Of a stretch of 10,587 nucleotides of DNA, positions 4,877 through 10,587 are shown in pieces (position 1 is the stretch's first letter; every line of letters starts with the position of its first letter). The position numbers were made by a program, and so were the translations under genes. Under the pieces are notes generated by a model. The model worked only from the letters and a program-made list of their open reading frames with translations, ran no database searches and was not told where the DNA came from. Source of the DNA: Geoglobus sp. (GTDB taxonomy: Archaea > Halobacteriota > Archaeoglobi > Archaeoglobales > Archaeoglobaceae); contig JALURI010000165.1 in NCBI GenBank assembly GCA_027016965.1, forward strand, positions 1 to 10,587. Direction: 5' to 3'.

Positions 4877-6466
4877 ATGGATTTGAACATCTGTATATCT
4901 GGTGCTGCCGGTGATGGTGTTAAGGAAGCAGGAGAGCTTTGCGGAAGGCTCTTTGCAGAGCTGGGATACAACGTCTTCATCTATCAGGAATACCAGTCCA
5001 TAATCAGGGGTGGACACAACGCGAGTGTTATCAGAATCTCAGATAAAAAAGTCCATTCTCACAGAAGATACTATGACCTCCTGATCTGTCTTGAAGATTA
5101 CATCTACGAAATACATTCACCCTATCTTAAAGGAGATGTGATATTCGATTCCAAATTTTCATGTGATGGCTTTGGAATTCCAATGACTGAGATCGTGAAA
5201 GAGGAGCATGAACCACTGATTTTCAGAAACGCCGCATCAATTGGTGCTCTCTCAGCCTATTTTGGTATAGACTTCGATACTGTTGAGGTAATGTTCAGAG
5301 AAAGATTTGGAGAAAAGGCTGCCGGGGACATAATAATTGCAAAAAATGCTTATGAATATTATATGAGGAATTACAGCCCGAAAATGGAAGTAAAAAGAAA
5401 CGGACCAAAGAAAAAACTGGTCTCAGGAGCAGTTGCTATTGCAGATGGCATGATTAAGGCCGGACTTGAGTATTACTATGCATACCCCATGACGCCAGCC
5501 TCTCCAGTTCTCCACTATCTTGTCAGAAAAAGGGGTGTTGTTGCATATCAGCCTGAAAGCGAAATCTCAGCAATAGCAATGACAATAGGATCTGCAATTG
5601 CAGGAAAAAGGAGTGCAACAGGAACAAGTGGAGGAGGATTTGCTTTGATGTGCGAGTCAATTGGACTGGCTGGAATTGCAGAAATACCGATTTTAATCAT
5701 CGAAGCCCAGAGATCTGGACCATCAACAGGAATAGCAACATACAACGGACAGGAGGATCTTGATTTTGTTCTTTATCCATCCCATGGAGAGTTTCCCCTT
5801 ATTGCTGCCAGCCCTTACTGCATTGAGGATGGATTCAGAATGGCGGGAGAACTTCTGAACCTTGCATGGAGATACCAGACCCCTGCCATCCTTCTCACAG
5901 ATAAGCATATTGTTGAAAGTATGGAGACAGCATCAATTGACGAGAGTTCGATGAAAAAACAGGATATTGAGATTACTAAAAGAAGTGAAGGACTTGTAAA
6001 GAGATATGCGGTTACTGAAAGTGGAGTGTCGGATTATGCAGTTCCACCTGCAATTGTTAAGTTCAATTCAAATGAGCATGATGAATTTGGCTTAACCACC
6101 GATGATGCGGAGATCAGAAAAATGATGCATGAGAAGAGAATGAAAAAGGAAAAGCTGATTGAAAGGGATGTGGCTGACTCTGCACATCATCAGTTCCTAA
6201 AAGGACAGGAGTGCATTGTAACATGGGGCTCAACATTCAGTGCCGTTTATGAAGTTGCTGAAGAGCTTGGATACAGGGTCGTTGTTATCAGATACTTCAG
6301 ACCTTTTATTCCACCTGAGCTGAAAAAGGCAGTTGTTGTAGAGTGTAACTATACTGGACAGCTTGCAAGGATGCTCAGGGAAAAGGCTGGTGTAAAGGTA
6401 AAGAGCATACTGAAGTGGGACGGGAGACCATTCACACCTGAAGAGCTGAAAGAAAGACTGGGGTGA
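4877..6466 (+). CDS. korA: 2-oxoacid:ferredoxin oxidoreductase, fused gamma-alpha subunit
   Basis: A 529-residue protein with two domains of the oxoacid:ferredoxin oxidoreductase family. Residues 1-180 are the gamma domain (ISGAAGDGV near the start, RGGHN at 44-48). From about residue 185 on is the alpha, pyrimidine-binding domain: DGMIKAGLEYYYAYPMTPASP with YPMTP at 203-207, GTSGGGFALMCE, and the C-terminal part with VTWGSTFSAVYE. With the beta subunit it oxidatively decarboxylates a 2-oxoacid to an acyl-CoA, reducing ferredoxin, in the cytoplasm. The fused gamma-alpha plus beta layout resembles KorAB. 2-oxoglutarate is a reasonable guess, but substrate choice cannot be read from the sequence. 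The ATG at 4877 is chosen because it begins directly at the conserved fold, and a TATA box lies 28 bp upstream. The stop overlaps the beta start by four bases (GTGA), so translation is coupled. Confidence 0.88.
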   Translation: MDLNICISGAAGDGVKEAGELCGRLFAELGYNVFIYQEYQSIIRGGHNASVIRISDKKVHSHRRYYDLLICLEDYIYEIHSPYLKGDVIFDSKFSCDGFGIPMTEIVKEEHEPLIFRNAASIGALSAYFGIDFDTVEVMFRERFGEKAAGDIIIAKNAYEYYMRNYSPKMEVKRNGPKKKLVSGAVAIADGMIKAGLEYYYAYPMTPASPVLHYLVRKRGVVAYQPESEISAIAMTIGSAIAGKRSATGTSGGGFALMCESIGLAGIAEIPILIIEAQRSGPSTGIATYNGQEDLDFVLYPSHGEFPLIAASPYCIEDGFRMAGELLNLAWRYQTPAILLTDKHIVESMETASIDESSMKKQDIEITKRSEGLVKRYAVTESGVSDYAVPPAIVKFNSNEHDEFGLTTDDAEIRKMMHEKRMKKEKLIERDVADSAHHQFLKGQECIVTWGSTFSAVYEVAEELGYRVVVIRYFRPFIPPELKKAVVVECNYTGQLARMLREKAGVKVKSILKWDGRPFTPEELKERLG

Positions 6467-7221
6467 TTGAATTGCTGAAGAAGATTGAATGGTGTCCTGG
6501 ATGTGGAAATTTTGGAATTCTGAGAGCCTTCAACACGACAGTTGAGAAACTCACTGACAGTGGGATTGAAAGGGGAAAAATTATGGTTGTGGCTGGAATA
6601 GGATGCCATGGGAAACTTCCAGATTACGTGGAGCTTCCGAGTTTTCACACCATCCATGGCAGGGTTCTTCCGGCTTTAACTGGAATCAAGCTTGCGAATC
6701 CTGATCTTTTTCCGGTTGGATTCTCAGGCGATGGAGATGCGATGAATGAAGGTCTTGAACATCTTCTCCATTCTGCAAAAAGGAATACTGATGTTACTCT
6801 TTTCATGCACAACAACGGTGTTTTTGGACTTACAACAGGACAGTTTACCGCTACAACACCTAAGGGGGTCAAAACGAGAACAACACCTTACGGCAACCCT
6901 GAGGAGCCCCTGAATCCATCTCTCATAGCTCTTGTTTCTGGAGCAACCTTTGTCGCAAGAGCCTATGCAGGAGATATGAAGCAACTTTCTGAAATCATGT
7001 ATGAGGCGATAACACACAAAGGATTTTCTTTTGTCGAGATTCTGCAGCCATGCGTATCTTTCAATAACACCTGGGATTACTACAGAAAGAATGTTAAAAA
7101 AATAAAGACGGCAAAGGATTTTGATGATGCGCTGAGAATATCGATGGACAAGCTGAACACAGGGATAATCTACAGGATGAACAGAGAAACTTTTGAAGAA
7201 GCGATGATGAGAACAAAATGA
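6463..7221 (+). CDS. korB: 2-oxoacid:ferredoxin oxidoreductase, beta subunit
   Basis: A 252-residue thiamine-diphosphate-binding subunit. Cys11 and Cys14 (CPGCGN), Cys48 (GIGCHG) and Cys197 (LQPC) are the four cysteines that hold the single 4Fe-4S cluster of this family. The thiamine motif runs from GDGDA at 89-93 to NN at 117-118, followed by GLTTGQ. HGRVLPALTGIKLANP is the conserved segment between them. It completes the enzyme with the gamma-alpha subunit. The start is GTG at 6463, overlapping the TGA of the upstream gene; TTG at 6472 is an alternative that loses three residues. No separate delta (2x4Fe-4S ferredoxin) subunit is nearby, so electrons probably pass from the beta cluster straight to soluble ferredoxin. 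The gene is followed by a T run. Confidence 0.9.
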   Translation: MIELLKKIEWCPGCGNFGILRAFNTTVEKLTDSGIERGKIMVVAGIGCHGKLPDYVELPSFHTIHGRVLPALTGIKLANPDLFPVGFSGDGDAMNEGLEHLLHSAKRNTDVTLFMHNNGVFGLTTGQFTATTPKGVKTRTTPYGNPEEPLNPSLIALVSGATFVARAYAGDMKQLSEIMYEAITHKGFSFVEILQPCVSFNNTWDYYRKNVKKIKTAKDFDDALRISMDKLNTGIIYRMNRETFEEAMMRTK

Positions 7222-7230
7222 AACACCACT

Positions 7231-7237
7231 CTTTTTT
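7231..7237 (+). terminator. Oligo-T terminator after the oxidoreductase operon
   Basis: Six T (7232-7237), ten bases after the TGA of the beta subunit gene, with no strong hairpin. This matches T-run termination typical of archaea and separates the operon from the CetZ gene. Confidence 0.4.
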
Positions 7238-7291
7238 ACTGACGGCAAAAATTTAAAAGCACTCTGATCCACACACCTGATCAGAAAAAAA

Positions 7292-7299
7292 TTATATTA
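7292..7299 (+). promoter_or_regulatory. Probable TATA box for the CetZ-like gene, with a CTGATCAG dyad upstream
   Basis: TTATATTA centred at 7295.5 predicts a transcription start near 7322 and a leader of about 25 nt. Just upstream, 7277-7284 is the perfect palindrome CTGATCAG, and its half CTGATC also occurs at 7264-7269, 13 bp away. A second TATA-like ATTTAAAA at 7251-7258 could give a leader of about 66 nt. Confidence 0.45.
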
Positions 7300-7347
7300 C
7301 CGAAGAAAAATCAGATTGAGATGAAATAATGGGAAGGGGTAAAGGTC

Positions 7348-8517
7348 ATGAGGTTCTTTGCAATTGGATTCGGACAGGCAGGCGGAAAAATACTTGACCT
7401 CTTTATTGAAAATGAGAAACTAAGGGGATCAGATACACTGAAAGCTATTGCAATCAACACAGCCAGAACTGACCTGATGGGTTTAAGACATATCCCACCT
7501 AAGAACAGAATTTTGATAGGGCAGACCACAGTTAAGGGTCACGGAGTTGGCACAGATAACAAACTCGGAGCAAAGATAGCACAAGAAGAGATTGATACTG
7601 TGTTAAACGCCATTGATGAACTTGGAACACATGAAATCGATGCCTTTCTCGTCATAACAGGGCTTGGTGGTGGAACAGGAAGTGGCGGGGCACCTGTCCT
7701 TGCTAAATATTTGTCAGAAATGTACTCTGAACCTGTTTATGCGATCGGCGTTTTACCTGCACCCGAGGAGGGTAAGCTCTATTCTCTGAATGCTGCAAGA
7801 AGCATGGTAACTCTCATGAAGTATGTTGAGAATTTGATTCTTGTTGATAACGGGGCATGGAGGTTTGAGGGACTCAGCTTAAAAGAGAGTTACGCAAAAA
7901 TAAATGAGGAGATAGTCAGAAGACTTGCAGTGCTGGCAAGAGCAGGAGAGCCGATTGAAGAGGGAATGGTCGGAGAGATGGTTGTTGACAGCTCTGAGGT
8001 CATAAACACCCTCAGAGGGGGAGGGATATCTTCAATAGGATACACCACACTTCCGATATACCAGAAGAAGAAGTCCGGACTTTTTGGTTTAATCAGAAAG
8101 AAAAGCACACCTGTTGTTACTGCAGAAGAGGACAAATCGACAAAAATAGCCACCCTCGTCAGAAAGGCTGCACTGGGAAGGCTCACAATCCCATGCAACA
8201 TAGGAAGTGCTGAAAGAGCTCTTGTTCTCGTTGCAGGACCTCCCGAGGAGCTTGACAGAAAGGGGATTGAGAAAGCGAAGCTATGGCTTGAAAACCAGAT
8301 TTCAGGGGTCGAAGTTCGAGCAGGAGACTACCCAACAAGAAGGACAAAATATGTGGCTGCCTTGGTTGTCCTCGCAAATGTAACGGACATCCCAAGAGTA
8401 AAGCAGCTCCAGAAACTTGCATCTGAGGCAAAGGATGAAGTGGAAGTCGCGGAGAAGGAACGAATCGAAAAGACCATAGCCCTTTTTGAAGATGAAGACC
8501 TTGAACCCCTATTTTAA
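7348..8517 (+). CDS. CetZ-like tubulin/FtsZ-superfamily GTPase
   Basis: A 389-residue GTPase. The N-terminal FAIGFGQAGGKI (residues 4-15) is the Rossmann nucleotide loop, NTAR follows at 37-40, and the tubulin signature GGGTGSG is at 107-113 (GLGGGTGSGGAP). LVDNGAW at 165-171 and YAKINEEIV at 182-190, at the place of the catalytic T7 loop, fit the CetZ branch better than FtsZ, which has NVDF-D in T7. The C-terminal activation domain spans about residues 215-350. CetZ proteins polymerise and act in archaeal cell shape and motility. Two features stand out: a basic, glycine-rich insertion (YQKKKSGLFGLIRKK, 238-252) and an acidic-hydrophobic end, EDEDLEPLF. The ATG at 7348 has a GGGG-rich Shine-Dalgarno eight bases upstream and a short leader, unlike its leaderless neighbours. 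The 3' end overlaps the convergent gene by nine bases. Confidence 0.9.
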   Translation: MRFFAIGFGQAGGKILDLFIENEKLRGSDTLKAIAINTARTDLMGLRHIPPKNRILIGQTTVKGHGVGTDNKLGAKIAQEEIDTVLNAIDELGTHEIDAFLVITGLGGGTGSGGAPVLAKYLSEMYSEPVYAIGVLPAPEEGKLYSLNAARSMVTLMKYVENLILVDNGAWRFEGLSLKESYAKINEEIVRRLAVLARAGEPIEEGMVGEMVVDSSEVINTLRGGGISSIGYTTLPIYQKKKSGLFGLIRKKSTPVVTAEEDKSTKIATLVRKAALGRLTIPCNIGSAERALVLVAGPPEELDRKGIEKAKLWLENQISGVEVRAGDYPTRRTKYVAALVVLANVTDIPRVKQLQKLASEAKDEVEVAEKERIEKTIALFEDEDLEPLF

Positions 8518-9909
8518 CTCATAAGCTTTTTTGATTGCGTAGGGGATTTTCTCAATAACATCCAGAGCTGTAAAGCAGTATCCCATTTCCTCAAAACACA
8601 GATCTCCCGCCAAACCGGTTATGAAAGCAGCAGAACATGCTACTCTGAATGGATCATCATTCAATGCAAACAACGCCCCTGCAACTCCTGCAAGAACGTC
8701 TCCTGTGCCACCCACTGTCATCCCTGCATTTCCTGTTCGGTTTATCTTAAGCCTTTCACCATCAGATATGATGTCTTCCCTCCCTTTCAGCAGCAGAGTT
8801 GTTCCTGTTTTTTTTGAAACCTCCCTGACATTTTCCTGGTTTGCATCCAAGCCAAACATCCTGATAAACTCTCCTCTGTGAGGGGTTAAAATGGAAGTGC
8901 ATTTGACGTCATATGTAAGCCCTCCGGCATCTATCACCATTTTATCTGCAACCTTTGATATCTCCCTTGCAATCTCTCCTTTATGGACTGTACCCATTCC
9001 AAAAACCACAACATCATGCTTTTCAGCAAGATCTGCAATTTCAGGAGTGATTTTCTGTGAAATTGTACTGTCTTTGAGCATTACCGGTATAATCTCCGGA
9101 GAAAAGGAGCTGACCTGATAATAGACCGATTCTGGTACAGCCAAAGTGACAAGATCTGCACCGGCTTTTAACGCAGCAATTGCAGAAAGAAACGGAGCCC
9201 CAACAAACTCCCCACCACCAACAACAAGAATTCTTCCATGGTTTCCTTTATGTCCATCTGGAAATCTCCTGAATGTTATCCTGAAATCCCCAGGCCCGAC
9301 AATCTTTTCAAATAAATCAGGAATTCCGATGTCTTTTACAACTATTTCGCCGGTTACTTCTTTGGCTTTGATAAGACCCGGTTTCATTCTATGAAAGGTC
9401 ACAGTTACATCGGCTCTTACAGCCTCCTCATATCTTCCGGTATCTGCATCAACTCCCGTGGGAACATCAACTGCAACAACGAATGAGTCTGATGCATTTA
9501 TTTCCTCTACAATTTTTATGTAAGGCTCTTTCAGTTTCCCCCTGAATCCTGTCCCAAGGAGTGCATCAACTGCAATATCTAAATCTGTATGCTCATGCTG
9601 TCCCCATTTTGAGACTGAAAAATCAGAATTTTTCAGTATTTCGAGATTTCTCAGAGCTATCTCACTCTTGACTTCTCCTGCCAGTACCACCTCAACATCA
9701 AATCCTTTCAGAAATCTGGCAGCAACAAAAGCATCTCCACCGTTGTTTCCTGTTCCAGCATAAATCACAACCTTTCCGCCATCAAATCTGCTAACAATTT
9801 CTTCTGCAAGACCTTTTCCTGCATTCTCCATAAGTTGAAGTCTTGAAAGACCGAAATATTCACAGTTCAAATCTAAAGCGTACATCTCTTCAGAGTTAAT
9901 TGCCTTCAT
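8509..9909 (-). CDS. nnr: Bifunctional NAD(P)H-hydrate epimerase / ADP-dependent dehydratase
   Basis: A 466-residue two-domain repair enzyme. Residues 1-210 are the YjeF N-terminal (NnrE) epimerase: GTGNNGGD at 52-59, DALLGTGFRGKL at 115-126 and VDVPTGVDADTG at 147-158. Residues 215-466 are the ribokinase-like dehydratase (NnrD): HKGNHGRILVVGGG at 220-233, DAGGL at 327-331, TPHRGEF at 342-348 and GGTGDVLAG at 400-408, the last holding the catalytic Asp. Together they convert damaged R- and S-NADHX or NADPHX back to NAD(P)H using ADP. Where bacterial homologues usually have GPGxG, this protein has GMGTVHKG (304-311). Heat-driven NAD(P)H hydration makes the enzyme useful in a thermophile. ATG at 9909 is leaderless, with TATAAATA centred 27.5 bp upstream. 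The stop is TAG. Confidence 0.93.
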   Translation of the reverse strand: MKAINSEEMYALDLNCEYFGLSRLQLMENAGKGLAEEIVSRFDGGKVVIYAGTGNNGGDAFVAARFLKGFDVEVVLAGEVKSEIALRNLEILKNSDFSVSKWGQHEHTDLDIAVDALLGTGFRGKLKEPYIKIVEEINASDSFVVAVDVPTGVDADTGRYEEAVRADVTVTFHRMKPGLIKAKEVTGEIVVKDIGIPDLFEKIVGPGDFRITFRRFPDGHKGNHGRILVVGGGEFVGAPFLSAIAALKAGADLVTLAVPESVYYQVSSFSPEIIPVMLKDSTISQKITPEIADLAEKHDVVVFGMGTVHKGEIAREISKVADKMVIDAGGLTYDVKCTSILTPHRGEFIRMFGLDANQENVREVSKKTGTTLLLKGREDIISDGERLKINRTGNAGMTVGGTGDVLAGVAGALFALNDDPFRVACSAAFITGLAGDLCFEEMGYCFTALDVIEKIPYAIKKAYELK

Positions 9910-9932
9910 TGGTGGATGGTATTTTCCGATTC

Positions 9933-9940
9933 TATTTATA
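9933..9940 (-). promoter_or_regulatory. TATA box for the NAD(P)HX repair gene
   Basis: Minus strand TATAAATA, a perfect archaeal TATA box centred 27.5 bp upstream of the ATG at 9909. No Shine-Dalgarno sequence lies between them. Confidence 0.65.
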
Positions 9941-9977
9941 GCTTATCTTTGTTGCGTTTAATCTTTCAACCAAAAAG

Positions 9978-9985
9978 TTTAAATA
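9978..9985 (+). promoter_or_regulatory. TATA box for the rubrerythrin-like gene
   Basis: TTTAAATA preceded by an A-rich BRE-like stretch (CAAAAAG). Its centre is 26.5 bp from the ATG at 10008 but only 20.5 bp from the ATG at 10002, which favours the downstream start. Confidence 0.6.
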
Positions 9986-10007
9986 TCGAACAATATAAGT
10001 TATGAAC

Positions 10008-10430
10008 ATGGTAGAGTTTGGTGACAATAAGAACAAAATAGGAGTTGCAAAGGGAACCGAGTTTGAAGAGTACAATGAGAGAGAGTTTATGGGAGAGTGC
10101 ATGGAGGTAGGGCTTTATCTTGCCATGGCAAGACAGGCAGAGAGGGAAGGTTATCCTGAGGTTGCAAACATACTTGTCAGATTTGCAATGGATGAAGCAT
10201 ATCATGCATCCAGATTTGCTGAATTGAATGGAAAAATAAAGGACACACTGAAAGAGAGTCTCGAGTACATGCTTGAAGGAGAGATGAAGGCAAACGTTCA
10301 CAAAAGGAAGGTTGCAGTTCAAGCCAAGGAAAAGGGAGTTGACGAGGTTCACGATATCTGGGATGAAGCATCGAGAGATGAGTACCGACATGCACAGGCA
10401 CTAAAGGGAATCCTTGAAAGATACTTTTAA
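10008..10430 (+). CDS. Rubrerythrin-like diiron protein (ferritin-like domain only)
   Basis: A 140-residue four-helix-bundle protein of the rubrerythrin family. Numbering from the alternative ATG at 10002: GECMEVGLYLAMARQAEREGYPE (31-53) supplies the first Glu ligand. DEAYH at 64-68 gives the E-x-x-H pair, LEGEMKAN at 91-98 gives further Glu, and DEYRH at 126-130 gives the second E-x-x-H pair. These ligands form the diiron site used to reduce hydrogen peroxide. There is no rubredoxin CxxC domain at either end, so electrons must come from a separate rubredoxin or ferredoxin. This suits an anaerobe protecting itself from oxygen. The start at 10008 (Met3) is chosen from TATA spacing with no Shine-Dalgarno sequence. 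The gene is divergent from the NAD(P)HX repair gene and followed by T runs. Confidence 0.9.
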   Translation: MVEFGDNKNKIGVAKGTEFEEYNEREFMGECMEVGLYLAMARQAEREGYPEVANILVRFAMDEAYHASRFAELNGKIKDTLKESLEYMLEGEMKANVHKRKVAVQAKEKGVDEVHDIWDEASRDEYRHAQALKGILERYF

Positions 10431-10439
10431 GAATTAAAC

Positions 10440-10447
10440 CTATATAC
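10440..10447 (+). promoter_or_regulatory. TATA box for the DUF763 gene
   Basis: CTATATAC, about 26 bp upstream of the GTG at 10469. It lies only ten bases after the stop of the rubrerythrin-like gene. Confidence 0.5.
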
Positions 10448-10451
10448 ATCC

Positions 10452-10468
10452 TTTTTCAAATTTTTTTT
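10452..10468 (+). terminator. T-rich terminator of the rubrerythrin-like gene, inside the next promoter
   Basis: Runs of five T (10452-10456) and eight T (10461-10468), separated by CAAA, follow the TAA at 10428-10430 by about 20 bases. The eight-T run abuts the predicted leaderless start of the next gene, so termination and initiation share the same few bases. Confidence 0.5.
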
Positions 10469-10587
10469 GTGGATTCCATATATCTTCCTCTCCACCACGG
10501 AAAGGCACCTCAATGGCTTCTGTCCAGAATGAGAAAACTTGCAAAACCCCTTCTCCTTCTGATAGTTGATGAATTTGGAGAAAATGA
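10469..10587 (+). CDS. DUF763 family protein, N-terminal part (runs off the window)
   Basis: From GTG at 10469 the frame is open to the window edge and gives about 39 residues. The segment LPLHHGKAPQWLLSRM followed by a helix and LIVDEFG matches the start of DUF763 proteins as I know them (LPLH-GKAP-WL-RM, then I-EEFG), a family of about 350 residues found in archaea and some bacteria with no settled function. The GTG is favoured over the internal ATG at 10529 because the LPLH-GKAP signature lies upstream of that ATG, and because a TATATA box sits about 26 bp before the GTG, giving a leaderless start. The rest of the gene is outside the window. Confidence 0.78.
   Translation, partial: MDSIYLPLHHGKAPQWLLSRMRKLAKPLLLLIVDEFGEN

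Noticed and set aside
6724..7272. 182-residue minus-strand open frame opposite the beta subunit gene
   Set aside because: It is a shadow of the well-supported beta subunit; the translation has no domain and no promoter fits its start.
9966..10391. 141-residue minus-strand frame opposite the rubrerythrin gene
   Set aside because: It is rich in Cys, His and Leu without a recognisable motif and fully antisense to a clear diiron protein.
1..10587. CRISPR arrays, insertion sequences, tRNA genes or phage islands
   Set aside because: No regularly spaced repeats, transposase-like proteins, terminal inverted repeats with duplications, or tRNA cloverleaf signatures were found by eye on either strand.

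Overview
The window looks like chromosomal DNA of a thermophilic euryarchaeon, most like the Archaeoglobales. The reasons are TATA-box promoters 25-30 bp ahead of start codons with no leader, a GC-rich archaeal 7S (SRP) RNA in otherwise AT-rich DNA, a CetZ-type tubulin homologue, a two-gene 2-oxoacid:ferredoxin oxidoreductase, DUF211 and DUF763 proteins, and a family-typical KaiC-like ATPase. The species cannot be fixed from sequence reading alone. I see no tRNA, CRISPR array, insertion sequence, integrase or phage gene. This is ordinary core and accessory chromosome.

Layout. 1-241 (+): end of a GspF/TadC/FlaJ-like membrane protein. 221-1018 (-): EamA-type transporter, overlapping it tail to tail. 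1096-1404 (-): SRP RNA. 1448-1735 (-): small winged-helix regulator, divergent from 1823-2672 (+): a KaiC-like ATPase broken by a +1 frameshift and an in-frame TAG. 2693-2896 (+): a 67-residue unknown protein whose well-placed upstream start is cut off by a TGA. 2966-3871 (+): long-chain-type polyprenyl diphosphate synthase with an unusual second Asp motif. 3845-4483 (-): PHP-domain phosphoesterase, divergent from 4521-4811 (+): DUF211. 4877-7221 (+): fused gamma-alpha and beta subunits of a 2-oxoacid:ferredoxin oxidoreductase, coupled by a 4-base overlap. 7348-8517 (+): CetZ-like protein. 8509-9909 (-): bifunctional NAD(P)HX epimerase/dehydratase. 10008-10430 (+): rubrerythrin-like diiron protein. 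10469 to the window edge (+): start of a DUF763 gene.

The genes are mostly single transcription units rather than one pathway. Functional themes are central metabolism and redox (oxidoreductase, NAD(P)HX repair, rubrerythrin), isoprenoid or quinone side-chain synthesis, protein targeting (SRP RNA) and cell shape or cytoskeleton (CetZ). The TATA-to-start spacing is so regular that it supports leaderless initiation for most genes and corrects several starts (2966, 4877, 10008, 10469). CetZ is the clear exception, with a short leader and a Shine-Dalgarno sequence.

The part most worth a second look is 1823-2896. There an ATPase with intact Walker motifs and its small downstream neighbour together carry three reading-frame lesions within about 530 bp, with the genes' coupling signal still in place. 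I found no convincing new defence or mobile system.
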